Shown piece after piece: positions 16,027 to 25,034 of a stretch of 64,000 nucleotides of DNA (its first letter is position 1; each line of letters begins with the position of its first letter). Both the position numbers and the translations under genes were made by a program. The stretch lies in NCBI RefSeq assembly GCF_000183545.2, contig NZ_JH976536.1:124001-188000 (forward strand), given 5' to 3'. This DNA comes from Thermaerobacter subterraneus DSM 13965 (lineage in GTDB: Bacteria > Bacillota > Sulfobacillia > Thermaerobacterales > Thermaerobacteraceae). Under the pieces are notes generated by a model that was not told the DNA's origin, ran no database searches, and saw nothing but the letters and a program-made list of their open reading frames with translations.

Positions 16027-17703
16027 ATGGACCAGATCCGCGATCCACAGGCGGCGGACCGGGACGGGACTCCCGGCGCCGCGCCGGAACAGGGGGTGAC
16101 GCCCGCCAGCCCGGAGCCGCACCTGAGCCCGGCGGCGGCGGAGGCCGCCGCCGGGGCGACGGAAGCCCTGGCGCAGCTGAAGCAGGAGGCCGAGGAATCC
16201 GCCGAGGCCGCCGCTGAGCGGGAGGCCGGCGTGGCCGAGACCGAGGGCGCCGACCGGCCGGCGGGCCAGCCCGAGGGCGAGCCCGGCGACGCCCAGTCGC
16301 CGGATGAGGCACCCGCCGCTGCAGCCGGCGAGCCGGGCGGTGCCGCCCCCGCAAGCCCGGGTCCCCAGGGCGACGGCGCGAGTGGAACGCCGGCCGCCGC
16401 GGCAGGGGAAGGGCCGGCCGCAGCCGGCGAGGGAGAGCGGGAGGCGGCGACCTCACCCGCCGGGGGTCCGGCTGCGGAAACGGCTGGAGCGGCCCGCGGA
16501 ACCATGGACGAGCAGCTGGCGCCAACCCGCCTGAGCCGCGGGCAGGTGGTGACGGGCACGGTAGTGCAGGTGGCCGACGATCACGTCCTGGTGGACGTGG
16601 GTCACAAGTCCGACGGCACGATCCCCCGGAACGAGCTGCGGCTGCTGGGCGGCAAGCAACCCGAAGAGGTCTACCAGGTGGGCCAGGAGATCCCCGTGGT
16701 CGTCCTGGGCTTCACGGACAAGGGTGAAGGGGGCCTGCTGCTCTCCCACCGGCGGGCGGTGGAGCGGGAGGCCTGGGACTCCCTGCGGCGGGCTTACGAG
16801 GCTGGCGAGCCCGTCGAGGTGCCGGTGGTCGAACAGGTGAAGGGCGGCCTGGTCTGCGACGCCGGGGTCCGTGCCTTCATGCCCGCCTCCCACGTGGAGC
16901 GGGGCTACGTGGCCGACCTCAGCCATTACGTGGGCACCACGGTACGGGCCAAGATCATCGAGTTCGACCGCAACAAGCGGCGGGTGATTCTCTCCCGCAA
17001 GGAGCTGCTGGAGGAGGAGGCCCGGCGCCGGGCGGAGGAGACCCTGGCCAGCCTGGAGGAAGGCCAGGTGCGCACCGGCGTGGTCAAGGGCCTCACCGAC
17101 TTCGGCGCCTTCATCGACCTGGGCGGGGTGGACGGGCTGCTCCACGTCTCGGAGATGCACTGGGGCCGCATCGACCATCCCCGGGACCTGCTGAAGGAAG
17201 GCGACACCATCCAGGTCAAGGTGCTCAAGGTCGACCGGGAACGGGGCCGCATCTCCCTCAGCCTGAAGGAGCTCATGCCCGACCCCTGGAGCGACGTGGA
17301 GCGGCGCTACCCCGTGGGGGCGACGGTCAAGGGTACTGTGGTCCGCCTGGTCCCCTTCGGCGCCTTCGTGCGGCTGGAGCCCGGGGTGGAAGGCCTGGTC
17401 CACATCTCCCAGCTGGCCGACCACCGGGTGGAGTCGCCCGACGAGGTGGTCCACGAGGGTCAGGAAGTGGAGGTGCGGGTGCTGCGGGTCCAGCCGGAGG
17501 AGCGGCGCATCAGCCTGAGCATGCGGTCGCCGGCCGAGCCGCGGCGGCCCCGGACCGAGCGGCCGCGGCGGTCACCCGAACGTCCCCAGGCCCAGGCGCA
17601 GGAATCGACCCCGGCCGGTGACGCGGGCGGGATCACCATCGGCGAGATGTTCGGCGATCTGCTGGAGGAGACCCGCGACCGGCTGGCAGGCGAAGGGGAA
17701 TGA
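16027..17703 (+). CDS. S1 RNA-binding domain protein (RpsA-like)
   Basis: A 558-residue protein. The first ~155 residues are an acidic Ala/Glu/Pro/Gly-rich region without visible fold. Four S1 domains follow: SRGQVVTGTVVQVADDHVLVDVGHKSDG; a degenerate one around VKGGLVCDAGVRAFMPASHVE; EGQVRTGVVKGLTDFGAFIDLGGVDGLLHVSEM; and VGATVKGTVVRLVPFGAFVRLEPGVEGLVHISQL. The C-terminal tail is basic. Firmicute S1 proteins of this kind bind ribosomes or mRNA. ATG 16027 is chosen; GTG 16018 is an in-frame alternative closer to the GGGGG ribosome site. Confidence 0.9.
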   Translation: MDQIRDPQAADRDGTPGAAPEQGVTPASPEPHLSPAAAEAAAGATEALAQLKQEAEESAEAAAEREAGVAETEGADRPAGQPEGEPGDAQSPDEAPAAAAGEPGGAAPASPGPQGDGASGTPAAAAGEGPAAAGEGEREAATSPAGGPAAETAGAARGTMDEQLAPTRLSRGQVVTGTVVQVADDHVLVDVGHKSDGTIPRNELRLLGGKQPEEVYQVGQEIPVVVLGFTDKGEGGLLLSHRRAVEREAWDSLRRAYEAGEPVEVPVVEQVKGGLVCDAGVRAFMPASHVERGYVADLSHYVGTTVRAKIIEFDRNKRRVILSRKELLEEEARRRAEETLASLEEGQVRTGVVKGLTDFGAFIDLGGVDGLLHVSEMHWGRIDHPRDLLKEGDTIQVKVLKVDRERGRISLSLKELMPDPWSDVERRYPVGATVKGTVVRLVPFGAFVRLEPGVEGLVHISQLADHRVESPDEVVHEGQEVEVRVLRVQPEERRISLSMRSPAEPRRPRTERPRRSPERPQAQAQESTPAGDAGGITIGEMFGDLLEETRDRLAGEGE

Positions 17704-17774
17704 GCAGCCCAGTGCGGGGCCGGTGCGGCTGCCGCCCGGCCCTTTGAGGCGGTCGCAAAAACCGCACGTGTCGA

Positions 17775-17818
17775 CCGGGAGGGGGCGTGTCCCCGTGGGC
17801 GCGCCCCCTCCCGGCTTT
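17775..17818 (+). terminator. Hairpin terminator after the S1 gene
   Basis: CCGGGAGGGGGCG (17775-17787) pairs perfectly with CGCCCCCTCCCGG (17802-17814) around a 14-base loop, followed by a weak CTTTGT tract. It separates the cmk-plsC-S1 group from the next genes. Confidence 0.65.
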
Positions 17819-17898
17819 GTCGCCGTCCGGGCAGGCCCGGGACCAGGCCGGGGACCCCGCGGTGCAGCGTGGGGAATGCTTATGGCGAGGTGGTGGCC

Positions 17899-18549
17899 TT
17901 GACCGGAACGGGGATGCTGGCGCTGGCCGCGGTGTTGCTGGCCCTCGAGGTCGTTCCCGGCACCCGCCGCCTGGGCGTGCCACCGGTGCGGTTGGCCGCC
18001 TGGGGGCTGGCCTGGATCGCCGCCGCCTGGGCCGCCACTTGGCCGCTGGCGACGGGCCCCGGCTGGCTGGGCATCAGCCCTGGTGGCGCCGCCTTGCCCC
18101 TGGTGGCCGCGGCCTGGTGGCTGGCCCGCCTGCCTGCCCGGGAGCGTCGCCGGGGGCTGTCCGGCCTGGCGCTGGTGGCCGGTCTTGGGTACGCGCTGAT
18201 GCGGGTTCTTCCCACCAGCTTGCCGGGGTGGGTCTCCCCGGCCTGGGCAGCGGGGGTCATCACCGGCGTGCTGGCCTCCCTGATCCCCCTGCCGGCCCCG
18301 GGCAGCCTGATCCTGGCCACGGCCGGCATGGTGCTGGGCCAGGGCGGTCTGGCCGCCGTCCTGGCCGTTTCCCTGGCGGGCGGCGGGCTGCCCGCCGCCG
18401 CGGCCGTTCCCGTGCACTTCACCGTGGCGGGGGGCGAGGCCTATGACGCCCTGGCCGCTGCGGCCCTCACCGCCGGAGCCATGACCATCCTGGGTGGTGA
18501 CCTCCCGCCGCCAGGGGAGGAAGGAGACCAGGAGGCCGGTCGCCCGTGA
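17899..18549 (+). CDS. Multi-spanning membrane protein, unknown function
   Basis: About 216 residues with roughly six hydrophobic segments, for example MLALAAVLLALEVVPG, LAAWGLAWIAAAWAATWPL, LPLVAAAWWLARL, WAAGVITGVLASLIPLPAPGSLILATAGMVLGQGGLAAVLAVSLAGGG and a closing YDALAAAALTAGAMTILGG. It sits between the S1 gene and der, where many Firmicutes carry small sporulation-linked membrane genes (YphA or YIEGIA type), but I see no signature that settles this. TTG 17899 follows GGCGAGGTGG; GTG 17869, 17890 and 17893 are alternatives. The stop overlaps the next gene as GTGA. Confidence 0.65.
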   Translation: MTGTGMLALAAVLLALEVVPGTRRLGVPPVRLAAWGLAWIAAAWAATWPLATGPGWLGISPGGAALPLVAAAWWLARLPARERRRGLSGLALVAGLGYALMRVLPTSLPGWVSPAWAAGVITGVLASLIPLPAPGSLILATAGMVLGQGGLAAVLAVSLAGGGLPAAAAVPVHFTVAGGEAYDALAAAALTAGAMTILGGDLPPPGEEGDQEAGRP

Positions 18550-19808
18550 CCGGAGGCCCGGGTGGTGCCGGCAACCGCCTTCCGGCCGCGGCGGAGGAAG
18601 TGGCATGGAAGGGGGACGGGGGCGGCCCGCCTGCCGGCAGCCTGCCGCTGGTGGTCTACTACTGTTACGGGGGCACCCACGCATCGGTGGTGTCGGCGGC
18701 CCTGCACCTGGGCCTGCTTGACCCGCGCCGCCCCCCCGAGACGGCCGAGCTCCTGCGGCTCGACTTCTTCGACCGCAACGAGCGCGAGGAACACGGGCGC
18801 CTGCTGCCCATGGGCCACGGCAGCGGCGCCGACGGCGTGTTCGTGCTGGGCGCCGAGGGCGCCGGCGATGCCTTGGCCCGCTGGTGCCTTGGCCTTCTGG
18901 CCCTGGCCGGGGACCCCCACCGCTGGCTGTTCGTCAACGTGCTCTCGGAGGTCAACCTGGCCATGAAGGTCGCCGGGTTCGTCTCCCGGCGGCTGGGCTG
19001 GCCCCGGCTAGCGCGGCCCCTGCTGATCCAGGGGGTGCGGGCGGCCTTTCCCCACCTGGTCCGGCGGGTGGAGGGGGCGCGGCGGGCGGCGGCCCGGGGC
19101 CAGGCCGGTATCCTGTACCCGGGGCATCACCCCGCCACGGCACCCGGCCGGCGGCACGACGGGGTTGCCGGGCCGGCGGGCCGCTCCCCCGGACCGCCGG
19201 CCGGACCCGGCCGCGCGGTGGACCCGGCACCGGCCGGCCCGGGCGACCGGGCGGTGTTCTACGTGGCGGGAGGAACGGCCCACCGGGCCCTCCTGGCAGC
19301 CTACCTGCACCTGGGCCGGCTCGACCCGCGGCGGGCGCCGCGCCCCGGAGAGGTGGCCGGCCTGCCCCTGCTGGCCGTACCCGAAGCGGCGGAAGCAGGG
19401 CGCATCTTCCGGGTAGGAACCGATTCTTGCGGGCGCCAGGTTCTGGCGGCGGGGGCCGGCGGGCCGGACGACCTGGCCGTACGCGCTGCCGGCTCGCTCC
19501 GCGCCCTGGGGTACCTGGGCGGCCGCGGGGCGCCGCAGCCTCCTGGCGCGCTGGACCAGGGGCCCCTGCCGGCTTGGCGGTTCGTCCCCGTGGGAGACAG
19601 CCTGGCCTGGTGGGAGAAGCCCTGGCTGGCCAGACCCGCCGAGGCCGGGTTCGACGGCGGCACCCCGCCCGTTCGCGGCGGCAAACCCCGGCCGGAGCCG
19701 CCAGGGACGGCCGGTGGCGGCTGGCGGTGGCGCTGGCAGGTGCGGGCATGGACCCGCCGCTGGCACCGGCTGGCCGAACTGGTGGAATCGGCCCGCCGGG
19801 CGCCCTGA
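18546..19808 (+). CDS. Protein with two DUF3189-like domains
   Basis: A 420-residue protein. Residues ~35-180 match the DUF3189 pattern seen in spore-forming Firmicutes: VVYYCYGGTHASVVSAALHLGLLDPRRPPETAELLRLDFFDR, then GRLLPMGHGSGADGVFVLGAEG and NVLSEVNLAMKVAGFVSRRLGWPRL. A second, weaker copy begins near residue 236: VFYVAGGTAHRALLAAYLHLGRLDPRRAPRPGEVAGLPLL, with FRVGTDSCGRQVLAAGAGG. Function is unknown. Usual members have one domain of ~160 residues, so this is a tandem fusion. GTG 18546 overlaps the upstream stop. Confidence 0.75.
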   Translation: MTGGPGGAGNRLPAAAEEVAWKGDGGGPPAGSLPLVVYYCYGGTHASVVSAALHLGLLDPRRPPETAELLRLDFFDRNEREEHGRLLPMGHGSGADGVFVLGAEGAGDALARWCLGLLALAGDPHRWLFVNVLSEVNLAMKVAGFVSRRLGWPRLARPLLIQGVRAAFPHLVRRVEGARRAAARGQAGILYPGHHPATAPGRRHDGVAGPAGRSPGPPAGPGRAVDPAPAGPGDRAVFYVAGGTAHRALLAAYLHLGRLDPRRAPRPGEVAGLPLLAVPEAAEAGRIFRVGTDSCGRQVLAAGAGGPDDLAVRAAGSLRALGYLGGRGAPQPPGALDQGPLPAWRFVPVGDSLAWWEKPWLARPAEAGFDGGTPPVRGGKPRPEPPGTAGGGWRWRWQVRAWTRRWHRLAELVESARRAP

Positions 19809-19916
19809 CCGGGCGGCAGGGCCCCAGGACCCCCGGCCGCCGGACCGGGGGCGCGGCTCGCACCCGGCGCGGCCCGTATCCTCCCCCAGGGCGCCCCGGC
19901 ATCGCCATGCTTCGCG

Positions 19917-19946
19917 TTGACGCTGTCGCGCGGCCCCTGGCATGAT
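19917..19946 (+). promoter_or_regulatory. Sigma-A-like promoter before der
   Basis: TTGACG (19917-19922) and CATGAT (19941-19946) with an 18-base spacer, 33 bases upstream of the der start. The match to TTGACA / TATAAT is 5/6 and 4/6. Confidence 0.6.
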
Positions 19947-19978
19947 GATACGGGCAGGCCGGGGAGGGGAGGACAGGC

Positions 19979-21343
19979 GTGAAACCCGTGGTGGCCATCG
20001 TCGGGCGGCCCAACGTGGGCAAGTCGACCCTGTTCAACCGCATCATCGAGCGTCGCCTGGCCATCGAGGACGACGTGCCCGGGGTCACCCGCGACCGCCT
20101 CTACGCCGACACGGACTGGGCGGGCCGGGAGTTCACCCTGGTGGACACCGGCGGCCTGGCCGAAGGGGACGACCCGCTGACCGTGCAGGTTCGGCGCCAG
20201 GTGGAAGCGGCCGTCCGGGAGGCCGACCTGCTGATCATGGTGGTGGACGGCCAGGCCGGCGTCACCCCCGCCGACGAAGAGGTCGCCCGCCTTCTCCGCC
20301 AGTCCCGCAAGCCCACCATCCTGGCCGTGAACAAGGTGGACGACGCCCGCTGGGACGGCGTCCAGTACGACTTCTTCCGCCTCGGCCTGGGCGAGCCGAT
20401 CCCGGTGGCCGCAGGCCCGGGGCGCAACGTGGGCGACCTGCTGGATGCCGTGGTGCGCGGGCTGCCCGCTCCTCCGGCGGACGAACCCGGCGACGCCGGA
20501 GACCGCGGCCCCTGGGGCGAGACGGGAGAGATCGCCGTCGCCATCGTGGGGCGGCCCAACGTGGGCAAGTCGTCGCTGGTCAACCGGCTGCTGGGCGAGG
20601 AGCGGGTGGTGGTCAGCGACATCCCCGGGACCACCCGGGACGCGGTGGACGTGCTCTGGCGCCGCGGCGAGCGGGTGTTCCGGTTCATCGACACCGCCGG
20701 CCTGAGGCGCAAGAGCCGGGTCAAGGACGACGTGGAGTTCTACAGCACCCTCCGGACCCAGCGCGCCCTGGCCCGTGCCGACGTGGCCTGCCTGGTGCTG
20801 GACGCTCGGGACCCGGCCACCGAACAGGACAAGCGCATCGCCGGCATGATCCTGGAAGAAGGCAAGGCCTGCGTGCTGGCGGTGAACAAGTGGGACCTGG
20901 TGGCCAAGGGGCCCGATACCGCCGACCAGTACCGGGAGGCCCTGTACCGGGAGTACGACTTCCTGCAGTTTGCTCCCGTCGTGTTCCTCTCGGCGCTGAC
21001 GGGGCAGCGGGTGGACCGCCTGGTGGAGGTGCTGGCCGGCGCCGCGGAGAACCACCGGCGCCGGGTGCCCGAACCTGTGTTGCGCAAGGTGCTGGATGAC
21101 GCCCTGCTGGTCCACGAGCCTCCCTCCCGCAAGGGCCGGCGCCTGCGCATCCACCGGGTGCGCCAGGTGGCGGAACGGCCGCCGACCTTCCTGTTCCTGG
21201 TCAACGACCCCGAGATCGTCCACTTTTCCTTCGAACGGTTCCTCGAGAACGTCCTGCGCCAGGCCTTCGACTTCACGGGAACGCCGGTCCGGCTGATCTT
21301 CCGGGCACCTGCGCGGGGCAAGGGAGCAGCCGCCGACGATTGA
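19979..21343 (+). CDS. der: Ribosome-associated GTPase Der (EngA)
   Basis: A 454-residue tandem GTPase needed for 50S subunit assembly. First G domain: IVGRPNVGKSTLFNRI, PGVTRDR, VDTGGL, NKVDD. Second G domain: IVGRPNVGKSSLVNRLLGEERVVVSDIPGTTRDAVD, DTAGLRRKSRVKDDVEFYS, VNKWDLV, SALTGQRV. A C-terminal KH-like domain contains LVNDPEIVHFSFERFLENVLRQAFDFTGTPVRLIFR. The length is about that of Bacillus Der. GTG 19979 follows GGGGAGGGGAGGACAGG. Confidence 0.96.
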   Translation: MKPVVAIVGRPNVGKSTLFNRIIERRLAIEDDVPGVTRDRLYADTDWAGREFTLVDTGGLAEGDDPLTVQVRRQVEAAVREADLLIMVVDGQAGVTPADEEVARLLRQSRKPTILAVNKVDDARWDGVQYDFFRLGLGEPIPVAAGPGRNVGDLLDAVVRGLPAPPADEPGDAGDRGPWGETGEIAVAIVGRPNVGKSSLVNRLLGEERVVVSDIPGTTRDAVDVLWRRGERVFRFIDTAGLRRKSRVKDDVEFYSTLRTQRALARADVACLVLDARDPATEQDKRIAGMILEEGKACVLAVNKWDLVAKGPDTADQYREALYREYDFLQFAPVVFLSALTGQRVDRLVEVLAGAAENHRRRVPEPVLRKVLDDALLVHEPPSRKGRRLRIHRVRQVAERPPTFLFLVNDPEIVHFSFERFLENVLRQAFDFTGTPVRLIFRAPARGKGAAADD

Positions 21344-21410
21344 CCCCGGGCGGCCGGCGAGGGGGGCAGGAGCCGGCGTCAGGGGTGGAAGAGGGGAGAG
21401 CGCTCCATCC

Positions 21411-22034
21411 ATGGTTTTTTTGGCGGGTATGGGATGGTGGGGGATGGCCGTCCTGGGCTATTTGCTGGGCTCCCTGCCCTTCGGCCTCTGGCTCGTGCGG
21501 GCCACGCGGGGGGTTGACATCCGCCGCTACGGCAGCGGCAACATCGGCACCACCAACGTGCTGCGGGTGGCCGGACCGCGGGTGGCCGCCCTGGTCCTGC
21601 TGGCCGATGCCGCCAAGGGCTGGCTGCCCGTGGTCCTGGCCCGGGCGGCGGGCCTGGGCGAACCGGCGGCGGTGCTGGCCGGCGTGGCCGCCATGGCCGG
21701 GCACAGCTGGTCCATCTGGCTGGGCGGCAAGGGCGGCAAGGGGGTCGCCACGGGGCTGGGCGTGCTGCTGGGGCTGGACCCGCGGGTGGCCCTGGCCGCC
21801 TTCGGCGTCTGGATCGGCGTGGTGGCGCTGAGCCGCTACTCGTCCCTGGGCTCCATCAGCGCCGCCGCCAGCGTGCCCCTCTGGATGATCCTCTGGCATG
21901 CCCCCGCGGCCCACCTGGTCTTCGGGGTCGCCGCGGCCCTGGTGGTGCTGGTGCGGCACCGGGCCAACATCCGCCGCCTGCTGCGGGGCGAAGAGTTGCC
22001 CATCACGCTGAAGATCGACCCGCGGAGGGAATAG
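21411..22034 (+). CDS. plsY: Glycerol-3-phosphate acyltransferase PlsY
   Basis: A 207-residue multi-pass membrane enzyme that acylates glycerol 3-phosphate from acyl-phosphate. The three conserved cytoplasmic loops are visible: GSLPFGLWLVRATRGVDIRRYGSGNIGTTNVLR, then GHSWSIWLGGKGGKGVATGLGVLL, and the third around ALSRYSSLGSISAA. ATG 21411 has a modest GGGGAG site. It follows der by 67 bases and panE begins 1 base after its stop. Confidence 0.94.
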   Translation: MVFLAGMGWWGMAVLGYLLGSLPFGLWLVRATRGVDIRRYGSGNIGTTNVLRVAGPRVAALVLLADAAKGWLPVVLARAAGLGEPAAVLAGVAAMAGHSWSIWLGGKGGKGVATGLGVLLGLDPRVALAAFGVWIGVVALSRYSSLGSISAAASVPLWMILWHAPAAHLVFGVAAALVVLVRHRANIRRLLRGEELPITLKIDPRRE

Positions 22035-22035
22035 C

Positions 22036-23235
22036 ATGCGGGTGGTGGTGGCCGGCGCCGGGGCCATCGGCTGCCTCCTGGGTGGCCTCCTGGCGGCCGG
22101 GGGGCACGAGGTGATCCTGGTGGGCCGGCCCGACCGCCTGGAGGCGGTGGCCCGCCACGGGCTGGTGCTGGACCCGCTACCCGGCTCCCCCGGCAACCCA
22201 CCGGGACCGGGGGCGGGAGCGGGCCGGGACGGTCCGGGGATGGCCGGCGTGGCTCCCGGGGCGGGCCCCTGGCCGGTGGCCGTGGTCCCGTCGGTGTGGG
22301 AGGCCGCCCGCGGCCCCGCTCCGGACGCCGTGCTGGTCACGGTGAAGATGCCTGCCCTGCCCCAGGTCCTGGCCCAGGTGGCCGCTGCCTGGCCGCCCGC
22401 AGCCTCCTCCCGCCCTCCTCGGGTGGTCACCTTCCAGAACGGCATCGGCGCGGAAGAACAGGCCGCACGCCTTCTGGGCGCCGGCCGCGTCATCGCGGGC
22501 ACCGTCACCCTGAGCGCCGCCCTGGAAGGCCACCGCGTCCACATCTACAATGCCCGCCGGGGCGGCATCGGCCTGGCTCCCGTGCCCGCCCCCGCGGCCC
22601 GGCGGCCGGCGGGCCCGGCCGCCGGGGGGCCGGACCGGGAGGCGATCCTGGCCTGCCGCGCCCTGGCCGCGCGGTGGCAGGCCACCCTGCCCGTGCCCGT
22701 GATCACGGCCCGCGACGCCGCAACCCTGAAGTGGTCCAAGCTTTTGCTCAACCTGGTGGGCAACGCCGTCGGTGCGCTGCTGCAGTGGGACGTGGACCGG
22801 GTCTTCCGCCACCCGCTGGCGGCGGCCGTCGAGGTGCGGAGCCTGCGCGAGGCGGTGGCCGTGGCCCGCCGGGCCGCCCCCCGGCTGGTCGACCTGCCGG
22901 GTTATCCGGTGCGCTCGTTTGCCCGTTGCGTCCAGTGGCTGCCCCCACCCCTGTTCCGCACGGTGGTCGGGCCCCGGGCCGCCGGCGGGCGGGGCGGCAA
23001 GCTGCCCTCCGTGGCCCTGGATGTGGCCGCCGGCCGGCATCCCACGGAAATCCAGGCGCTGCACGGGGCGGTGGCCCGGACGGCGGCCTCCTGGGGAGGC
23101 GAGGCGCCCCTCTGCGCAGCCCTGGCCCGGCTGGTGGACCGGGCGGCTGCCGACCCGGCCGAGCGGGCCCGTTTCCGCGACCGGCCCGATCAACTGCTGG
23201 CCGCCCTGCGCCAGGAAGGGGCCTGGCCTGCCTGA
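22036..23235 (+). CDS. panE: 2-dehydropantoate 2-reductase
   Basis: A 399-residue ketopantoate reductase (ApbA/PanE) of the pantothenate pathway. The NADPH-binding RVVVAGAGAIGCLLGGLLAAGGHEVILVGR opens the protein; VTVKMPALPQVL, TFQNGIGAEEQAARLLGAGRVIAGTVTLSA and the C-terminal catalytic TLKWSKLLLNLVGNAVGALL (with the family Lys) follow. It is ~90 residues longer than usual because of Gly/Pro/Ala-rich insertions near residues 50-95 and 180-195. The ribosome site GGAGGG lies in the plsY end. Some ApbA proteins act on other 2-keto acids, so the substrate is inferred. Confidence 0.85.
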   Translation: MRVVVAGAGAIGCLLGGLLAAGGHEVILVGRPDRLEAVARHGLVLDPLPGSPGNPPGPGAGAGRDGPGMAGVAPGAGPWPVAVVPSVWEAARGPAPDAVLVTVKMPALPQVLAQVAAAWPPAASSRPPRVVTFQNGIGAEEQAARLLGAGRVIAGTVTLSAALEGHRVHIYNARRGGIGLAPVPAPAARRPAGPAAGGPDREAILACRALAARWQATLPVPVITARDAATLKWSKLLLNLVGNAVGALLQWDVDRVFRHPLAAAVEVRSLREAVAVARRAAPRLVDLPGYPVRSFARCVQWLPPPLFRTVVGPRAAGGRGGKLPSVALDVAAGRHPTEIQALHGAVARTAASWGGEAPLCAALARLVDRAAADPAERARFRDRPDQLLAALRQEGAWPA

Positions 23236-23555
23236 GGGCGGCCGCAGGAGCCTGCCGGGCCGGCCGCCTGCCGGGCAGCCCGCCCGGCGGCCCCGGACCC
23301 ATCGGGCTGGACCAAGGCACGCCGCGGACGGCGGCGGCCAACCTCCCGGACCGCAACTCGTACCCGTCGGCAGGGGCTTCCCGGGGCCCCGGGCCGGAGG
23401 TCCCGGCCGCCCCGGGCCGGCCGGTTCGTCCCACCCCGCGACATATCCCCTCCCACCCCTCATATACATGGTACTGGCCTCGGACAGGGGCTGGCCGCTG
23501 TCTGACCGACCAGCCGGAGCCGCGGGCACGGCGGCAGCATCGGGAGGGAAGGCGC
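23236..23555. other. 320-base gap before spoIVA
   Basis: No gene seen. The gap carries a candidate sporulation promoter (23442-23469). Everything else is very GC-rich without hairpin-plus-T structure. Confidence 0.6.
23442..23469 (+). promoter_or_regulatory. Candidate sigma-E-type promoter of spoIVA
   Basis: CATAT (23442-23446) and CATATACAT (23461-23469) are separated by 14 bases and are the only AT-rich words in the gap. They resemble the ATA-containing -35 and CATACA-T -10 of sigma-E. In Bacillus spoIVA is sigma-E dependent. This is a pattern match only. Confidence 0.45.
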
Positions 23556-25034
23556 GTGGAGCGTTACGACATCTTTCAGGACATTGCCGAGCGCACCGGC
23601 GGCGACCTCTACATAGGCGTGGTCGGTCCGGTGCGGGCGGGGAAGTCCACCTTCGTGAAGAAGTTCGTGGAGCTGCTGGTCCTGCCCAACATCGCCAACG
23701 AGCACGACCGGCAGCGCACCCAGGATGCCATTCCCCAGAGCGGGGCCGGCCGCACCATCATGACGGCGGAGCCCAAGTTCATCCCCGACGAGGCGGTGGA
23801 GATCCAGGTCAAAGAGGGCCTGACGGTCCGGGTGCGGCTGGTGGATTCCGTCGGCTTCCCCGTCCCCGGGGCCATCGGCTACACCGAGGCCGACGGGCCC
23901 CGCATGGTGACCACCCCCTGGTTCGAGCAGGACATCCCCTTCGAAGAGGCCGCCGTGGTCGGCACCCGCAAGATCATCAACGAGCACTCCACCCTGGGCA
24001 TCGTGGTGACCACCGACGGCAGCTTCGGCGAGATCCCGCGGGAGAATTTCGTCGAGGCGGAGCAACAGGTCATCCGCGAGCTGAAGGAGCTGGGGAAGCC
24101 CTTTGTGGTGCTCCTCAACACCGCGGACCCCCTGTCGCCGGAGACGGCCCAGCTGGCCGAAACCCTGGCCTTCGATTACGACGTGCAGGTGATCCCCATC
24201 GCCCTGAACCGGGTGGGCGAGCGGGACCTTTTGGTGGTGCTGGAGCAGCTGCTCTTGGAGTTCCCGGTGCGGGAGCTGGTGGTGCGGCTGCCCGCCTGGG
24301 TGGAGGAGCTGGACCCGGACTTCTGGCTGCGCCGCCACTACGCCGAGGCCATCCAGGCCACGGTCCAGAACGTGGAGCGCCTGCGGGACGTGGAGCGGGC
24401 CATCGACCAGCTGGGCGAGTACCAGCACATCGAGAAGGTCGAGCTGCAGGAGCTGGATCTGGGCACCGGGGTGGCCACGGTGGACGTGACGGTGCCCGAG
24501 GACCTCTTCTGGCAGGTCCTGGGCGAGATCAGCGGCATGGAGATCCGCGGCAAGGAGACCCTGGTGCGCCTGATCCGCGAGCTCAGCCAGGCCAAGGCCG
24601 TCTACGACCGCATCGGCCGCAGCCTGGAAGAGGCCGACGAGCGCGGCTACGCCGTGGTGATGCCCGCCCTGGACGACCTGGTCTTCGAGGAGCCGGAGCT
24701 GGTGCGCAAGGGCGGCCAGTTCGGCGTCCGGCTGCGGGCCAGCGCGCCCACCCTGCACCTGTTCCGCACCGTGGTCAGCACCGAGGTGGCGCCCATGATC
24801 GGCTCCGAAAAGCAGTCGCAGCAGCTGGTCAACTACCTGATGGAGAAGTTCGAGGACGACCCGCGCAAGATCTGGGAGTCCGACATCTTCGGCAAGTCCC
24901 TGGACGAACTGCTCAAGGAAGGCATCGAGGACAAGATCCGCTCCATGCCTGAAAACGCCCAGGGGAAGATCCGCGAAGCCCTCGAGCGCATCGCCAACGA
25001 GGGCAGCGGCAACCTGATCTGCATCATCATCTGA
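23556..25034 (+). CDS. spoIVA: Stage IV sporulation protein A
   Basis: A 492-residue morphogenetic ATPase that polymerises on the forespore surface as the base of the spore coat; the length equals that of Bacillus SpoIVA. It begins VERYDIFQDIAERTGGDLYIGVVGPVRAGKSTFVKKFVE (Walker A GPVRAGKS), with NEHDRQRTQDAIPQSGAGRTIMTAEPKFIP, VDSVGFPVPGAIGY, GTRKIINEHSTLGIVVTTDGSFGEIPRENFVEAEQQVI and LNTADP. It ends in the conserved hydrophobic NLICIII. GTG 23556 follows GGGAGGGAAGG. It confirms an endospore-forming host. Confidence 0.97.
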   Translation: MERYDIFQDIAERTGGDLYIGVVGPVRAGKSTFVKKFVELLVLPNIANEHDRQRTQDAIPQSGAGRTIMTAEPKFIPDEAVEIQVKEGLTVRVRLVDSVGFPVPGAIGYTEADGPRMVTTPWFEQDIPFEEAAVVGTRKIINEHSTLGIVVTTDGSFGEIPRENFVEAEQQVIRELKELGKPFVVLLNTADPLSPETAQLAETLAFDYDVQVIPIALNRVGERDLLVVLEQLLLEFPVRELVVRLPAWVEELDPDFWLRRHYAEAIQATVQNVERLRDVERAIDQLGEYQHIEKVELQELDLGTGVATVDVTVPEDLFWQVLGEISGMEIRGKETLVRLIRELSQAKAVYDRIGRSLEEADERGYAVVMPALDDLVFEEPELVRKGGQFGVRLRASAPTLHLFRTVVSTEVAPMIGSEKQSQQLVNYLMEKFEDDPRKIWESDIFGKSLDELLKEGIEDKIRSMPENAQGKIREALERIANEGSGNLICIII

